DNA from: Hypomesus transpacificus
Taxonomy: Eukaryota > Chordata > Actinopteri > Osmeriformes > Osmeridae
Length of the DNA stretch: 64,000 nucleotides
Reading direction: 5' to 3'
NCBI RefSeq assembly: GCF_021917145.1
Contig: NC_061064.1
Coordinates: forward strand, 5,472,091 to 5,536,090
Both the position numbers and the translations under genes were made by a program. The first letter of the stretch is position 1; the number at the start of each line of letters is the position of its first letter. Positions 22,426-33,632 of the stretch are shown one piece after another. A model generated the notes under the pieces. That model searched no databases, had not been told where the DNA came from, and saw only the letters and a program-made list of their open reading frames with translations.

Positions 22426-23888
22426 TCAAGAAGGGGGCGGAGAGTCCTGTTTGGTCACAGTGGATGATTCTATACTGGGGGAGATGGACACGTCGCTACC
22501 GTTGGTAACTGGGATGCTAACCATCTGTGAAGGGGCTCCAGAAGGAGCCAGGACAGGCGCAGACATGACCCCTTCGGGCAGGCCCGGGTTGGGTGCCATT
22601 ACTGGGGCAAATACGGCAGGAACCCCTGGGGCTGCTGGAGCATGTGGGATATCACGCAGCCCAGAACTAGCGACTGATGTAACCTCTACTGGTATCGCTG
22701 TTGCTGCCGGTGTCATCGTGGGTGGAACTGATATTACCAGTGAAGAGTTTCCTGGCACAATAGGGGCCGACACACCTCCATTTGTAGTTGTGAGCCCACT
22801 TACAATAGAGGGAGACTCTAAAGGTGGGACTACGGTAAAAGCAGTTCCGCTCACAGCTTCGGATAGTGAGGAGAGAGGCGCTGCTGCTGGGGTGATGGCG
22901 GGCATAGCGATGGCCATTTTGCCATCTTGCATGGGAGGAGCAGCAATTGAAACAGAGGATATAGGAGCAAGGTCAGCAGGGGACTCTAACCACTCTGAGT
23001 TTAGGACCGGGGTGGACATCGGCGGTACCTCTGCTGTCCCTAGAATGTCACCTAGGACAGGGCCTGGGCTCTGCATGACAGGGACATCAGCTGAAAGTCC
23101 TGTTGTAGTGGTCTGGAGGCCTGTGAAATCTCCTGCTCCACTCAACGCTGAGGAGATCATCTGGGGTGTTTCTGTTGGTACTAAGGGAAGTGGAGATTCC
23201 GCTACAGCAGACCCCCCTGGAAGAGCACCAGCCCCAGCCTCCTCTGAGGCCCCGGCTGCTTCCACTGCCCTGGCTGCCTCCGCAGCCTTGCTCTCCATCT
23301 CCTCCATGCGGCGCTGAACCATTTTGGGCATCAGCTGAACGTAAGTGCCCATCAAGCGATGGTTGGAGCGGATCAGCTTTCCTGCACAGTTGTCCGCACA
23401 GCGCTCCTAAAGGACCACATTATGATATTTAGCCACCCATATTGGATCATTAATAGCATTCATTGCATAAATTCATCACCACCGTATGATTAAAACCAAT
23501 CATCTGACTGCTAGACAAGCCAAAGCTCACTGAACAACAATGACGAGCGAGTGACGGGAAATTGTGAAAAGTGCATGTGGAGCAGCATTTGGCTGGTCAG
23601 TTGACTACTTGAATTGAAAACCACGACGAGGAAGCTACTTAATCCATTTCTGACATACCTCGTCCATAGTGAGGCTTCTGTAGTTGAAATTGCTGGAACA
23701 TCGCTGGAAACAAATCTCTGTCATGCGGTTGTAGACCATGAGAAAGTCCCGAAGCTACGGAGACAGTCAGTGGTTGATTAGAAATAACGACGTTTATCTG
23801 TCTGTTCAGAAACTTGCTAATCCATGCCAATATAATATGCATTAAGAGGTTAACTTACATTCCGTAGCTGTTGTTGCTCAGATTCCAT
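22426..23888 (-). CDS. timm10b: Mitochondrial import inner membrane translocase subunit Tim10B, with long C-terminal tail
   Basis: Tim10B (FXC1/Tim9b) is a small Tim of the intermembrane space that joins the TIM22 carrier-import complex. Exons: 23859-23888, 23659-23754 and 22426-23406, with clean GT-AG borders and matching phase; 368 aa. The small-Tim fold is clear: twin CX3C motifs at Cys25/Cys29 (CFQRC) and Cys45/Cys49 (CADNC), then [20 protein letters not shown]. The first 80-100 residues match the human protein of about 103 aa. Beyond them the last exon stays open for roughly 270 residues of Ala/Pro/Ser/Thr/Val-rich sequence with no recognised domain. A reverse-strand AATAAA (plus TTTATT) lies at 22179-22184. 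The start is at the first ATG in the exon, with context GCCATGG. Confidence 0.93.
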
Positions 23889-25223
23889 GGCAAGGCTGTC
23901 AGAAAGGCTAATGCTAGCAAGCTAGTTTTGTAGCCAAGAAATGTAAATTACTTGGGCTGCTTGAAACAATCTATGTCCACGATGTATATGTTAAGAGTTC
24001 TTGTGGTATATTATTAAAATCGGGTACAAAAACCGCAGATTAAACGAGAAAGGAAATTGTAATGAAATTACATGAATTTACCATAAACTAGTAGCATGAC
24101 TTTCATGTGTACGCTGCCATGTTTTTCACGGGTAGTGACGCCCTCTTATGACGTCCGCATAGTCGGGGTTGAATCAGACACGACTTCTCAATTCTACCAT
24201 AGATGCTGGACAATTATTTTATGACCATTACATAGATTATTCAATTGTCTCTAAAACACTACAGTAAAACCAGATTATCCATTACATCCAAGTAGCACTT
24301 TTACAGTGGCATTTTGTAAACCGGTATTCTCTGATTCACACAACCCTGCAGGATGAAACCAGCGAGAAACACTAATTATTAGCCTATTTGTACGTGAAAG
24401 TAACATAAATAACAATATTTAATAGTAATGCAATGTTTATCATCAAACATGAGTAGGCTATCATGTTTGACGGCTAAAGCTTTAACGGCCTGGGTGTTTT
24501 ACAATTTCCACTCATAAGCACGGTTGGAAAAACATGTTCCTTTGCAGACCTATTACAGAGACACAAATAACGGCGGGGCTCGAAACGACATTTATTACTT
24601 TACATTAGAAGAAAGAATAGTAAAAAACAAATCATTTTTCATCTGGCCATCGTTTTGTTTTGTGGAGCCAGGTCAAAAAAAATAGGCCTATTGCTTATTT
24701 CACATAGACTAAACAACTAAATGAATACTGCCTTGTGTTTTTAATGTTTTGAATTTCATCAGCTTCATGGTTCTGTGACCTTCAAACTACTTAAAAAATA
24801 AGGCTTCTATGTAGCACACTTTTGTTTGTAAATGTTGTCATGCCATTTTACATAATTTTCGAATTTCAGTAGCCCCTTGGTCATGTGACCTATGGACCTC
24901 AAACTAGCGCCAAATAGTGCACATTCATTTGATTGTCAATTCTCACACTATTGTATTATTAATTTGTCATTATTAATATTTTTTAATATATTTTTTTAAA
25001 TAGTGGCCTAAATACTTAAAATATGGTTCCGAATTTCTACTGAGTATGCATACAACACCCTTTTGTTTGTTAATTGTCAACTCGCATGTTTTTTAAATGT
25101 TTTCAATTCTGGTCCATTTCATTTATTTATTACATTTTTCTAATTTTTGAATCCAAGAGCTCCTTGGTCATTTGACCTACTGACCACAAACTGCTTTCAG
25201 AATACAATCTGACCTGACGTATA
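23889..25223. other. AT-rich intergenic sequence with degenerate direct repeats
   Basis: Three diverged copies of a motif beginning GAATTTCA and containing TTGGTCATGTGACC and CAAACT lie at 24751-24790, 24861-24910 and 25149-25192. The intervening sequence also shares CTTTTGTTTGT. This looks like an old tandem or interspersed repeat. No gene is recognised. Confidence 0.55.
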
Positions 25224-25972
25224 ATGCACAGCATGGTCATTTTTTCTGTCCATTATCTGGCCACCATTATTGTGGTGTTCAGTATAAACATTGGCAAGCA
25301 AACCCATTGCAGCCAACATCATAGGCTTAGAGTTCACTCTCGATGCCTGCTATGTATGATTAAAAACAAGACCCTCAAATGGGTAAATAAGAAAAACGTA
25401 ATTTCGAAATTCTTAAGATTAGGCCATCAAAAGGCCAAATTGTTTCATCCCCAACTTTTGCGTCAACCTCAATTCAACCAAAAGACAAATGCACTCTCCT
25501 GTAAAACAAAGGAGCAACTTAAGAAATGTTGTGACAAAACTGAAGACAAAAGGCAAGGAGATGGATCATTTAGAAAAAAATACTGAAATATCTCAACAGA
25601 GGATGAACAGGTCAATTTACAGTTGAACAAAGAGCTGGCGTGGTAAAGAGACCCACTTTATCAATTAACAGCCAGAGTAGGAGGATGGAGACCATTGTAA
25701 GAAGGTTTGCACAGCAATGATGTCTGTCCAGTTATTAACAGCAAATCCAAATATACATTGAAAGGGACAGGCATTTAGAAACCATGGCATCACAGACACA
25801 GTTCTACACAATGCAACCTTTTTGGATTGTAAGACCAAATATGTCAGAGAGAGAAACTTGTGCATGTAGAATACATGAACATTTTTGCCAGATGCTGCAC
25901 CAGCTGGGGGTCATTGACACATCATCGCTTGCAGAACTGATCGCTGCCCACCACGGTGTCACCACGGTGTGA
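25224..25972 (+). pseudogene. Decayed ORF of a repeated, uncharacterised fish protein family
   Basis: Two fragments are visible. The first, 25224-25586, is basic and contains KNVISKFL and KTEDKRQGDGSFRKKY. The second, 25784-25972, contains PFWIVRP, RETCACRIHEHF and a leucine-rich stretch (MLHQLGVIDTSSLAELI). The order PFW-V-P, then R-TC-C--H-N matches an uncharacterised Cys/His family that I remember in many copies in fish genomes, probably transposon-derived. Stop codons and frame changes separate the parts, so no intact protein is made. The family name and function are unknown to me. Confidence 0.35.
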
Positions 25973-26916
25973 CCACGGCAACACGATATGCATGTAAGGA
26001 GAATGTTAGACCTTCAGAGAGAGTATAAAAAGAATGACTGCTGGCTAAACACCAGCAGCAATTGTTGGTAGTTGGCAGAAGTGGCGTGGATTCCGTTATG
26101 GTTAGTTTTTTCAAGGTTTATGTAGTTTTGTTACAAAATCTTCATATTAATTGATTGTAAATACTTTAATAATAAATTTTTTTTCCAAAACCTATTTATT
26201 ATTACTGAAAACCTTCCTTAAATTAAATAGATTTCCCAAATTTGTAGTTAGAGTATATTTTCATTTATCATGCATTATCATGCATTTGCTGATGCTGAAC
26301 TTGAATATTGTAGCAATGAGACTTCACTGAAGTTAAATATTTTAGCTTATGAATAAGTAATGATTTTGCACTCTAACATCTCAATTAGATTGGTTACGCA
26401 ATATTCCAATAAAAGGTTACTGTAATCCATCCTAACTGTTATTGTTGTAATGAGAAAATGTCCTTGGTTGTTATGAAAAATGCAATTAACAAAAACAAAT
26501 GTATCTACTACAATATGGCCAAATAGTTCTTCAGTATATAAAACATTTAAAACATTACTGTAATAAGTACTAATGATATAACTTACAATAAGGACGGCAC
26601 TATCTAAAATTTCTTTTTCAAGGTAGCCATGAAAGTTCCTTTGTCTGCTACACTGTGGGAGACAGTGCCATATGCTTACCCATAGAGGGGGCACAAACAC
26701 CTGAGAATACATAAAAATGTAGTGTGCGTGTGTCAGTAGGAGATGAAGGGTGTGTGTGAAAGAAATCCAGTGCACTTCCCCCACAAGTAAGCATAAAAAT
26801 AATTTGGAAGTTACGTTTTCTCACAGTTGCTTGGGCTGGACTGTGCTTGAACCAAGATCAAGAGGGAGTGTGTGTGTGTGTGTGTATGGCAAAAATGAGG
26901 GTCTAGAGAGGGAGGG

Positions 26917-26923
26917 TATAAAA
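26917..26923 (+). promoter_or_regulatory. TATA box of nat16-like locus
   Basis: TATAAAA lies about 160 bp upstream of a probable non-coding exon whose donor (AG|gtaagt) is at 27082-27083. Confidence 0.5.
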
Positions 26924-28826
26924 CCTGGATCTCATCCGGTATCCCTAGACACATGACTCTGCCACAGAGCAACAAAGTCTGAATTTATTGGAAACAGAAG
27001 ACAACATAAACTGAAAAGTGTTTGGTCACCGAAAATTCAGCGTTTGTGAATGTTCCGGCATTTTCATTGTCTTTCTTTCTAGGTAAGTGAAAGTTTGCAT
27101 TGCAAGTTGAAACTAAGTACTCCTAAACATTCTTCATTATCGCATTCTGTCATGTTCAGACGTTTTTCAGAAGTTTTTATATGGTCTCTAGTGAGCAATG
27201 CGGTCAGACTTAAGGTTCATATTTCCATTTTTTCCCACAATGTAGAGCAGTAGATTAATCTTTTTTGTGTTAAAGAGTCATTCAGTCTTTGTCTCTCTCT
27301 CTGTCTTTATCTTTCTTTCTCCGTGACCCTTTTCCTTCCAGAGTTATGGAAGGGCAGAGTGGTGGCAGGGCTGGGGAAGAGGCAGAGTGTATAGGGAAGA
27401 GTCAGGGCTTGACCTTCTGGCTGGCCAGGCCGGAGGATTACCACGAGGTCATGTCCATTTCTGAAGACATCTACTGGGGGAACGACTACCTGCCCTATCG
27501 CTACCACATCTGGATGACTCAGCCCCATCGACTGGTCATACTGGCACGCAAGAACAGCAAACTGGTGAGACTGGAAATGTTAGAACTGCTGGCAACACTG
27601 GGACACACACTTGGATGGTCCCATCTTCCTGTGACCTTCTCAGGTTCCATGCTTAAATATCCATAAGTGATGTACAGCATTACCTGTTCCGGTCTGGGAT
27701 GTCTAAATCCCCCCCAAAAGAGATACAAAGAGAAACGTTTTCTAGCCTTCTCTAAAGGATCGCCCAGGGGATAGAAGTTTTAATACTTGCCATATAAACG
27801 ATGTCTTCAGTAGAACATGAATCACATGGGCCTTGCAGATAACAGAATAATCTGTGAGAACGGAAAACACACTGTGTACTAGTACTGCATCAGGAGCAAT
27901 AGATAACAAGAGGTCAAACTCAGGAGAGATCACAGAAAAGGGCCCTCAATCGCTAACTTTCTACGATATTTTATTTCCTTTTTTCCCCCACAGAAAAAGA
28001 TCATTTCCGGGTCCTCGTTTTAGAGATCAATCCACAATGGCATAGTTTTGTGATATCATGGGAGTAGCAAAATAAGAGGCTAACCAACAAGCTAGCTACA
28101 CTGACAGGACTAACAAACTGCAGGTCACTTTATGTGATGACATGTAGCCAGACCATGATATCCAGAAGTTTGAACATGCTGACAGTGATTAAATGTATTA
28201 GTTGCAAAGTGTAGTTGCAAGTTTTAGGAAGCTTCCCGCTATGACCCTGGAATTTCCCATAATTGTGTATCATTAACACTCTGTAGTTGCCACTAATATG
28301 TGGCAAATGATCACTAGACTATTTGAGGTGACACTTTACATTAATAAGGGCTCTCAAGTCTCACACATTTTTCCACAATGTAACCTGTATCATGGAAAAT
28401 CTTTTGCATTTCTTGAATGTGTCTGAGGTGGGTCTGGAGTCGGGCTTGGTGGTGGACGGAGCGGAGACGGTCGTGGTGGAGGGGCCTGAGAGTGAGTCCT
28501 GAGGAGAGGGGGCCGAGGCATGGCGGGGATCCTCCAGTGTTTCGTCGACGACTTCTTCAAAAGACGCTATCCCACGCTGCAGCGGGCCAGGCTGACCCGC
28601 GACGACGACCCCGGCCCACAGCGGAGCCTCACCTTGCTGGACAAACGGGTGAGCAGGACAGAGGTCACGCGGCTCTCGTTTTTGTTTCTGGCGTGTCCCT
28701 GCCGGGGGTGGGAGACGCTTGGTGTGTTCCACCCCGTTTCTGTCACGCTGAAGCTCATGCTTTCCCCGACGCTTTTTCTTTTCCTTACCTCGTCTTCTAT
28801 TCCGTTTGCCCTTTGTTTCTCACCCT

Positions 28827-29110
28827 CCCTCCCTCCCTCCCCTCACTCCCTCCCTCCCTCCCTCCCTCCCTCCCTCCCTCCCTCCCTCCCTCCCTCCCTC
28901 CCTCCCTCCCTCCCCTCCCTCCCTCCCTCCCTCCCTCCCTCTCTCTGTCTCTCTGTCTCTCTGTCTCCCTCTGTGTCTCTCTCTCATTCTCTCTCATTCT
29001 CTCTCATTCTCTCTTCCCTTTCTCTCTCCCTCTTATCCCTCTCTCTCTTCCCCATCTCTCTCATTCTCTCTGTCTCCTCTCGCTCAATCTCTCCCCCCTC
29101 TCGCTCTCTG
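28827..29110 (+). repeat. (CCCT)n and CT-rich tract in nat16 intron 2
   Basis: Roughly 115 bp of CCCT units are followed by degenerate CT repeats. Open frames here encode only Pro/Ser/Leu repeats. Confidence 0.95.
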
Positions 29111-29249
29111 TGCACCTTTACCTCCCCTACTCCCTCTCCCCCTACGTCTCCCTCCCCATCCTCAACCCTGCCCGTGACATGTGCCCTGACGGCGAGGTGG
29201 TGATCATGCTGATTACAGGCTGTGATTGTTATAAATGGCCTCATTATGG

Positions 29250-29251
29250 GG

Positions 29252-29292
<41 letters not shown>

Positions 29293-29325
29293 GGGTGGGG
29301 GGGGGCGGGGGTGGGGGGGGCCAGG
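29250..29325 (+). repeat. Long poly-G tract
   Basis: About 38 uninterrupted G (29253-29290) are followed by G-rich sequence. It is potentially quadruplex-forming. Confidence 0.95.
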
Positions 29326-29489
29326 GGAGAGGGGACAGACTAAGAGGTTTATTATCACAGGGCCAGGGGAGGTGTGCGGGGGGGGGAGGTGGAGTAGAAG
29401 AGAGGGGGGGAGTTGAAGTGTGTGTGATGGGGTGGGGGTGGGGGGGGGCAGTGAAGGCAGGCTGTAGGAAGGAAGGAAGAAAATGAAAG

Positions 29490-29511
29490 AAAACTAGAGA
29501 GAGAGAGAGAT

Positions 29512-29577
<66 letters not shown>

Positions 29578-29808
29578 GTGGGAGTGAGGGGAAGCGCACG
29601 GGAGGAGACGAGATTGACAGTCAATTGCACCAGAACAGCTGTTTCCTCCCCTACATCAACACCAAGACGAAGACAGGATTTTTTTTTCCCCCCGGCTCCT
29701 TGACTGATGTGGCTACACATCCCCCTGGTGGCTCCTTCAGCCCTGCTCTTCATCAGCTGCTTGGCAGAGAGAGAGCAAGAGAGCGAGGAGGCGAGAGAGC
29801 GAGAGAGC

Positions 29809-29876
<68 letters not shown>

Positions 29877-30053
29877 CGATTTATGAGACAGGAGAGAAAG
29901 GAGAGCGATTTTCTTCAGAGATAGAAAGAGACTAAGACAGAAAGAGAGAGAGACGGAAAGGGAGGGAAAGTTATCAGACAGAGAAAGAGACAACTGCTAG
30001 AAAGAGAGCGAGAGAGAGAAAGAGAGAGAGAGAGGGGGAGGGAGGGGGAGGGG
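29490..30053 (+). repeat. Cluster of (GA)n tracts
   Basis: GA tracts at 29490-29575, 29788-29872 and 29927-30035 are separated by short unique sequence. Confidence 0.93.
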
Positions 30054-31458
30054 GTGAGGGGTTGATGGTCTAGTGGAGATGAGAAGTACTCAGAGTAGAT
30101 CCTATGACTGGGGCTTGGTTAAGGGCCTGCTGAAGACAGGGGACTAAGGATAAATGGACGGTGGACTTAAAAAAGATTGATCGAAAGCCAACATGACACT
30201 TTGATCCGACTGTTCCCCACGTTTCCCCTTTAGCTTAAACCCCCCTTCACTCACTCGTATAATGGAGCCAGCTGGGTAGCGCGCAATTACCCATACAAAG
30301 CACCCCTCTTCACACACACACACACACACACAAACAGAAATGTATGCACTCTTACATACGCACACACACAGTCACGCTCACAGTCACTCACAAAGCCTGA
30401 ACGCAGTATCAGTCGTCGGGGAAGTGTACTTTGAGTGAAAGGCTGTTTATTGAGTGCAGGTGCAAGGAAATGGCAAGGGTGCACATTTTCATCTCAAATG
30501 GATTTTTAGCAGTGTCAAGTTTTTGTGTTTGCGTCAATAAAAGGCAGATGTAAGCTCTTACATTTTAGACTGGAAGTGCGTCAAAGCTAACAAACGATTC
30601 TATACAGAATATCTGGTGTGGGAAGGGGGCTGTCTAGTAAAAACAATTAAATGCACGCCAGATATGTTTTAAAAAGGGAATTGCTATGAATGTCCTAAAG
30701 TTACATATTTCGGGACGTGTATCTCTTTGTTCCTCTCTTCTTCTCTGACTCTTTCGTCCAGCCTCGAGACTGACCTCTTCCTGTTTGACTCTTGCCCTAG
30801 TCTGTCCTCTCCCTCTGCTGTGAGGCTGGCCAGTACCACGACTTCCTGTTTCATCTGAGGACCAGGCTGGGAGAGGAGGAGGGGAGGAAGAACCCTGGTG
30901 TGGAGGAGGAGGAGAAGAACGAGGAGGAGGAGGAGAGATCTGTGCCTGAGCTGCTCTTCCTTGAAGGTAGAGATCTGAGGTCGGTCCTCCTCCTACCCTC
31001 CCTCCCCTCCAGGGTCTCCCTCCCCTGCCGGATCCATCATACGTGACTGGCTGCCGGTTCTCCCAATCCACAGCAACCTCCCCCTACTAGACAGGCCGGA
31101 GCACATCTGGTTGGTGGATCAACCTCAGAGTCCCTCCTTCCTCAGCCTCCACACGCGGCCCTACCCAATCCCATTTGGGGGCGGGGCGGAGGGTGTGCCT
31201 GAGCATGGACCTGTTTGGGACCAGTGTGGCTTTAGCGCGGCAGGCCTTGACCCAGCACCTGGAGAGGGCAAGCTCGGACGTGTTCAGGGCGGTGCTGGTG
31301 CACGTGGTTCATGGACAGCTCTCTGCTGGAGCGCCTGGCCCCAGTTCTGTGAGGGCGGAGCGGCCAAGAGGTGTGAGGTGCGGTGGGACCAGGTGCTGAT
31401 GGAGAGAGATATCTTGGACAGAGAGTAAAAAAGAGAGACAGAGAGCATGTGATTAGTG

Positions 31459-31490
<32 letters not shown>

Positions 31491-33049
31491 CAGACAGAGA
31501 AAGAGAGAGAGAGAGAGAGCAAGTGAGCGAGAGAGCGAGCGAATGAGTAGGAAGTGGAAGGGAACAACAAGAGGTGAGGCATTAAAGAGAGAAAGACAAG
31601 ATAAACCAACTTTAAATAAGACCCAGCGAGTTAGGGATCAAATGACTAAACGAGTGAGTAAAGAGGGCGAGAGAGTAACAGAAGGAGTCAAATGGAAAGG
31701 AGAAAAAGGCCCCTTGGGTGAGGAAAGGATGCAGGAAAGAGAATGGGCAGGGAAGGAGGTAGGGGAAGCAAAGGCAGAACAAAGAGGCATGGAATTACAG
31801 TGAAACAAGGGTGCGCACACACAAAGCACACACACACATGCACACACACACACACTTAGTAAGACACACACAGACACACATTCAAACACGCATGCACACA
31901 CATAGTAGCACACACACGGGCACACACCCAGACCTGCACACACACACGGACATTCTACACATCCACAGAAACACACACATCATTAAATGCACAGTGCACA
32001 CTATAATCAGTCCTTATCAGTCCATTCACCAGTGCTCTCAACCCCTTGCTCACTCCAAACCCGGGCTGTGTGTGTGTGTGTGTGTGTGTGTCAATCAGCT
32101 TTCCTTTGTCTGAACGGGATGGAGCAGCCAGAGGGGATGAGTGGGATGGATGTAGAGGGATGGAGGGAGGGAGATAAAAAAGGAGAAAAAAAAACAGGGC
32201 AAAAAGAAGGAAGGGGTGAGCGAAAGGCGACGGAAAATGCGAAATCTCCACGTGTGAGGTGTTCGATGGGGTTTTGTCCGTGTGTGTCTGTGGTGTCTGT
32301 GTGGATACAAACACATCGTTTTGGTGTGTATTGGATTTTGCCGTGTGTGTGTCTGTGTGTGTGTGTCTCAGTTTCAGAATCCCGCCAGTGCACCACAACA
32401 CTCATGCACCAATGATGTGAACGTTTGACACACCATTCCCTCTGGCCATGCTCGGATTAGTCAGTGGTGAAGACGCTCCACTGTCCTTCGTGAAGCGCTT
32501 TCTTTCCAGTGTTTCCAATACTCTCGTTTTCTGTGTGTCAGTGAAGAATAAAGACGTTGAAGACAACAGCGGCCTGAGTCACAATGTGTTGGAGGAACGG
32601 GGGGGGGGGGGGGGGGGGAAGATGGACAGGAGAGCCGAGGAGTGGGGAGGAGGAGGAGGAGGAGGAGCGGGGGGTGAAGGAGAGGAGGTGGAGGAGAGGA
32701 GGTGGAGCGTCCACGGGTTCGTTGATGCAGTGGGCTCGCTGCCACACAAGGCACCCCCGCCCGCTGTCCAAATACACGAGACACACACCCACATCTAATC
32801 ATTCGCCCCCACATACCCCCCCCCCCACCCCCACCCCCCCCCCTCACCAGACACACACACTCGTTCACGTAGCCCTCTTCCCACCAACCAGCGGGCTTGC
32901 GTCCGCCGTGACGTCACGATGCAGTTCCCGGCAGCCTCCACAGGATGCCAGTGGCGAGTCGCCTCGCATACGGAGAACAACGGCGCCCGTTCAGTTTCGG
33001 GGCGTGTTTGTGTGTGTGTCTGTCTGTGTGCGTGTCTGTCTGTGTGCGT

Positions 33050-33198
33050 GTGTGTTTGTGAGTGTGTGTGTTTGTGAGTGTGTGTGTTTGTGAGTGTGTG
33101 TGTTTGTGAGCGTGTGTGTTTGTGAGCGTGTGTGTTTGTGAGTGTGTGTGTTTGTGAGTGTGTGTGTTTGTGAGTGTGTGTGTTTGTGAGTGTGTGTC
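33050..33198 (+). repeat. 16-bp TG-rich minisatellite
   Basis: About nine tandem copies of the unit GTGTGTGTTTGTGAGT, some with C in place of the last T. It follows a simpler TG/TCTG tract from 33005. Confidence 0.85.
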
Positions 33199-33557
33199 TC
33201 GGTTGGGTTTTTCGTCAGAGGGGGGCGGGGGCTCGGTGCGGTCGGGGGTTTTATGGACGTGTAGGCAGTGGAAGGGGGGAGGTGGTGGGTGGGTGGCTGG
33301 GTGGGTGGTGTGGGTGTCGGTGTTGCAGGGGGGCCGGGATGGGAGGGTTGGGAGGGGGTGTCGGTAAAATGACAAATAAGAGAGAAATTGTTTTTTGAGT
33401 CATCGCAGATTTGGTGGAGCGAGATAAGGACCGATGACGGTGGTGGTGGCGTGACAGGGATTAGTGGGGGGGCGTCTGGGTGGGGGTGGGTACATGGGGG
33501 AGTGGAAGGGGGGGAGGGATTTTTGGGAGGGGTGCGCATGTGTTTTTGTGTGTGTGT

Positions 33558-33558
33558 G

Positions 33559-33631
<73 letters not shown>
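33558..33631 (+). repeat. (GA)n microsatellite
   Basis: GA tract with one interruption. Confidence 0.95.

Positions 33632-33632
<1 letters not shown>

Larger units (their letters stand above)
27346..31428 (+). pseudogene. nat16: N-acetyltransferase 16 / histidine N-acetyltransferase-like, broken by six +1 insertions
   Basis: This family is GNAT-fold; the fish member makes N-acetylhistidine in eye and brain. Coding exons: 27346-27564, 28428-28648 and 30801-31428. Exon 1 contains EDYHEVMSISEDIYWGNDYL and LPYRYHIW. Exon 2 encodes GLESGLVVDGAETVVVEG, then LRVSPEERG, then RGMAGILQCF and RLTRDDDPGP, the acetyl-CoA-binding region, but these sit in three different frames. Exon 3 carries GSIIRDWLPV, HTRPYPIPF, LSMDLFG and FCEGGAAKRC, again in shifting frames, ending at TAA 31426-31428. 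Each shift is explained by one extra base: near 28485, 28510, 31023, 31179, 31306 and 31342. Removing them leaves 219, 219 and 624 nt, all multiples of three (353 aa; human NAT16 about 369). The locus is therefore a recently disabled gene or an assembly artefact; the neighbouring genes are intact. Synteny with vgf supports the name. Confidence 0.75.

Noticed and set aside
22451-23317. 288-codon plus-strand frame opposite the timm10b tail
   Set aside because: Antisense shadow of a biased exon; no similarity or splice support.
28417-29343. 308-codon plus-strand frame across nat16 exon 2 and the CCCT tract
   Set aside because: Only the short segment GLRVSPEERG is real coding sequence; the rest is repeat translation.
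33005-33198. CRISPR-like array
   Set aside because: Units are contiguous TG-rich minisatellite copies with no spacers, in a vertebrate genome.
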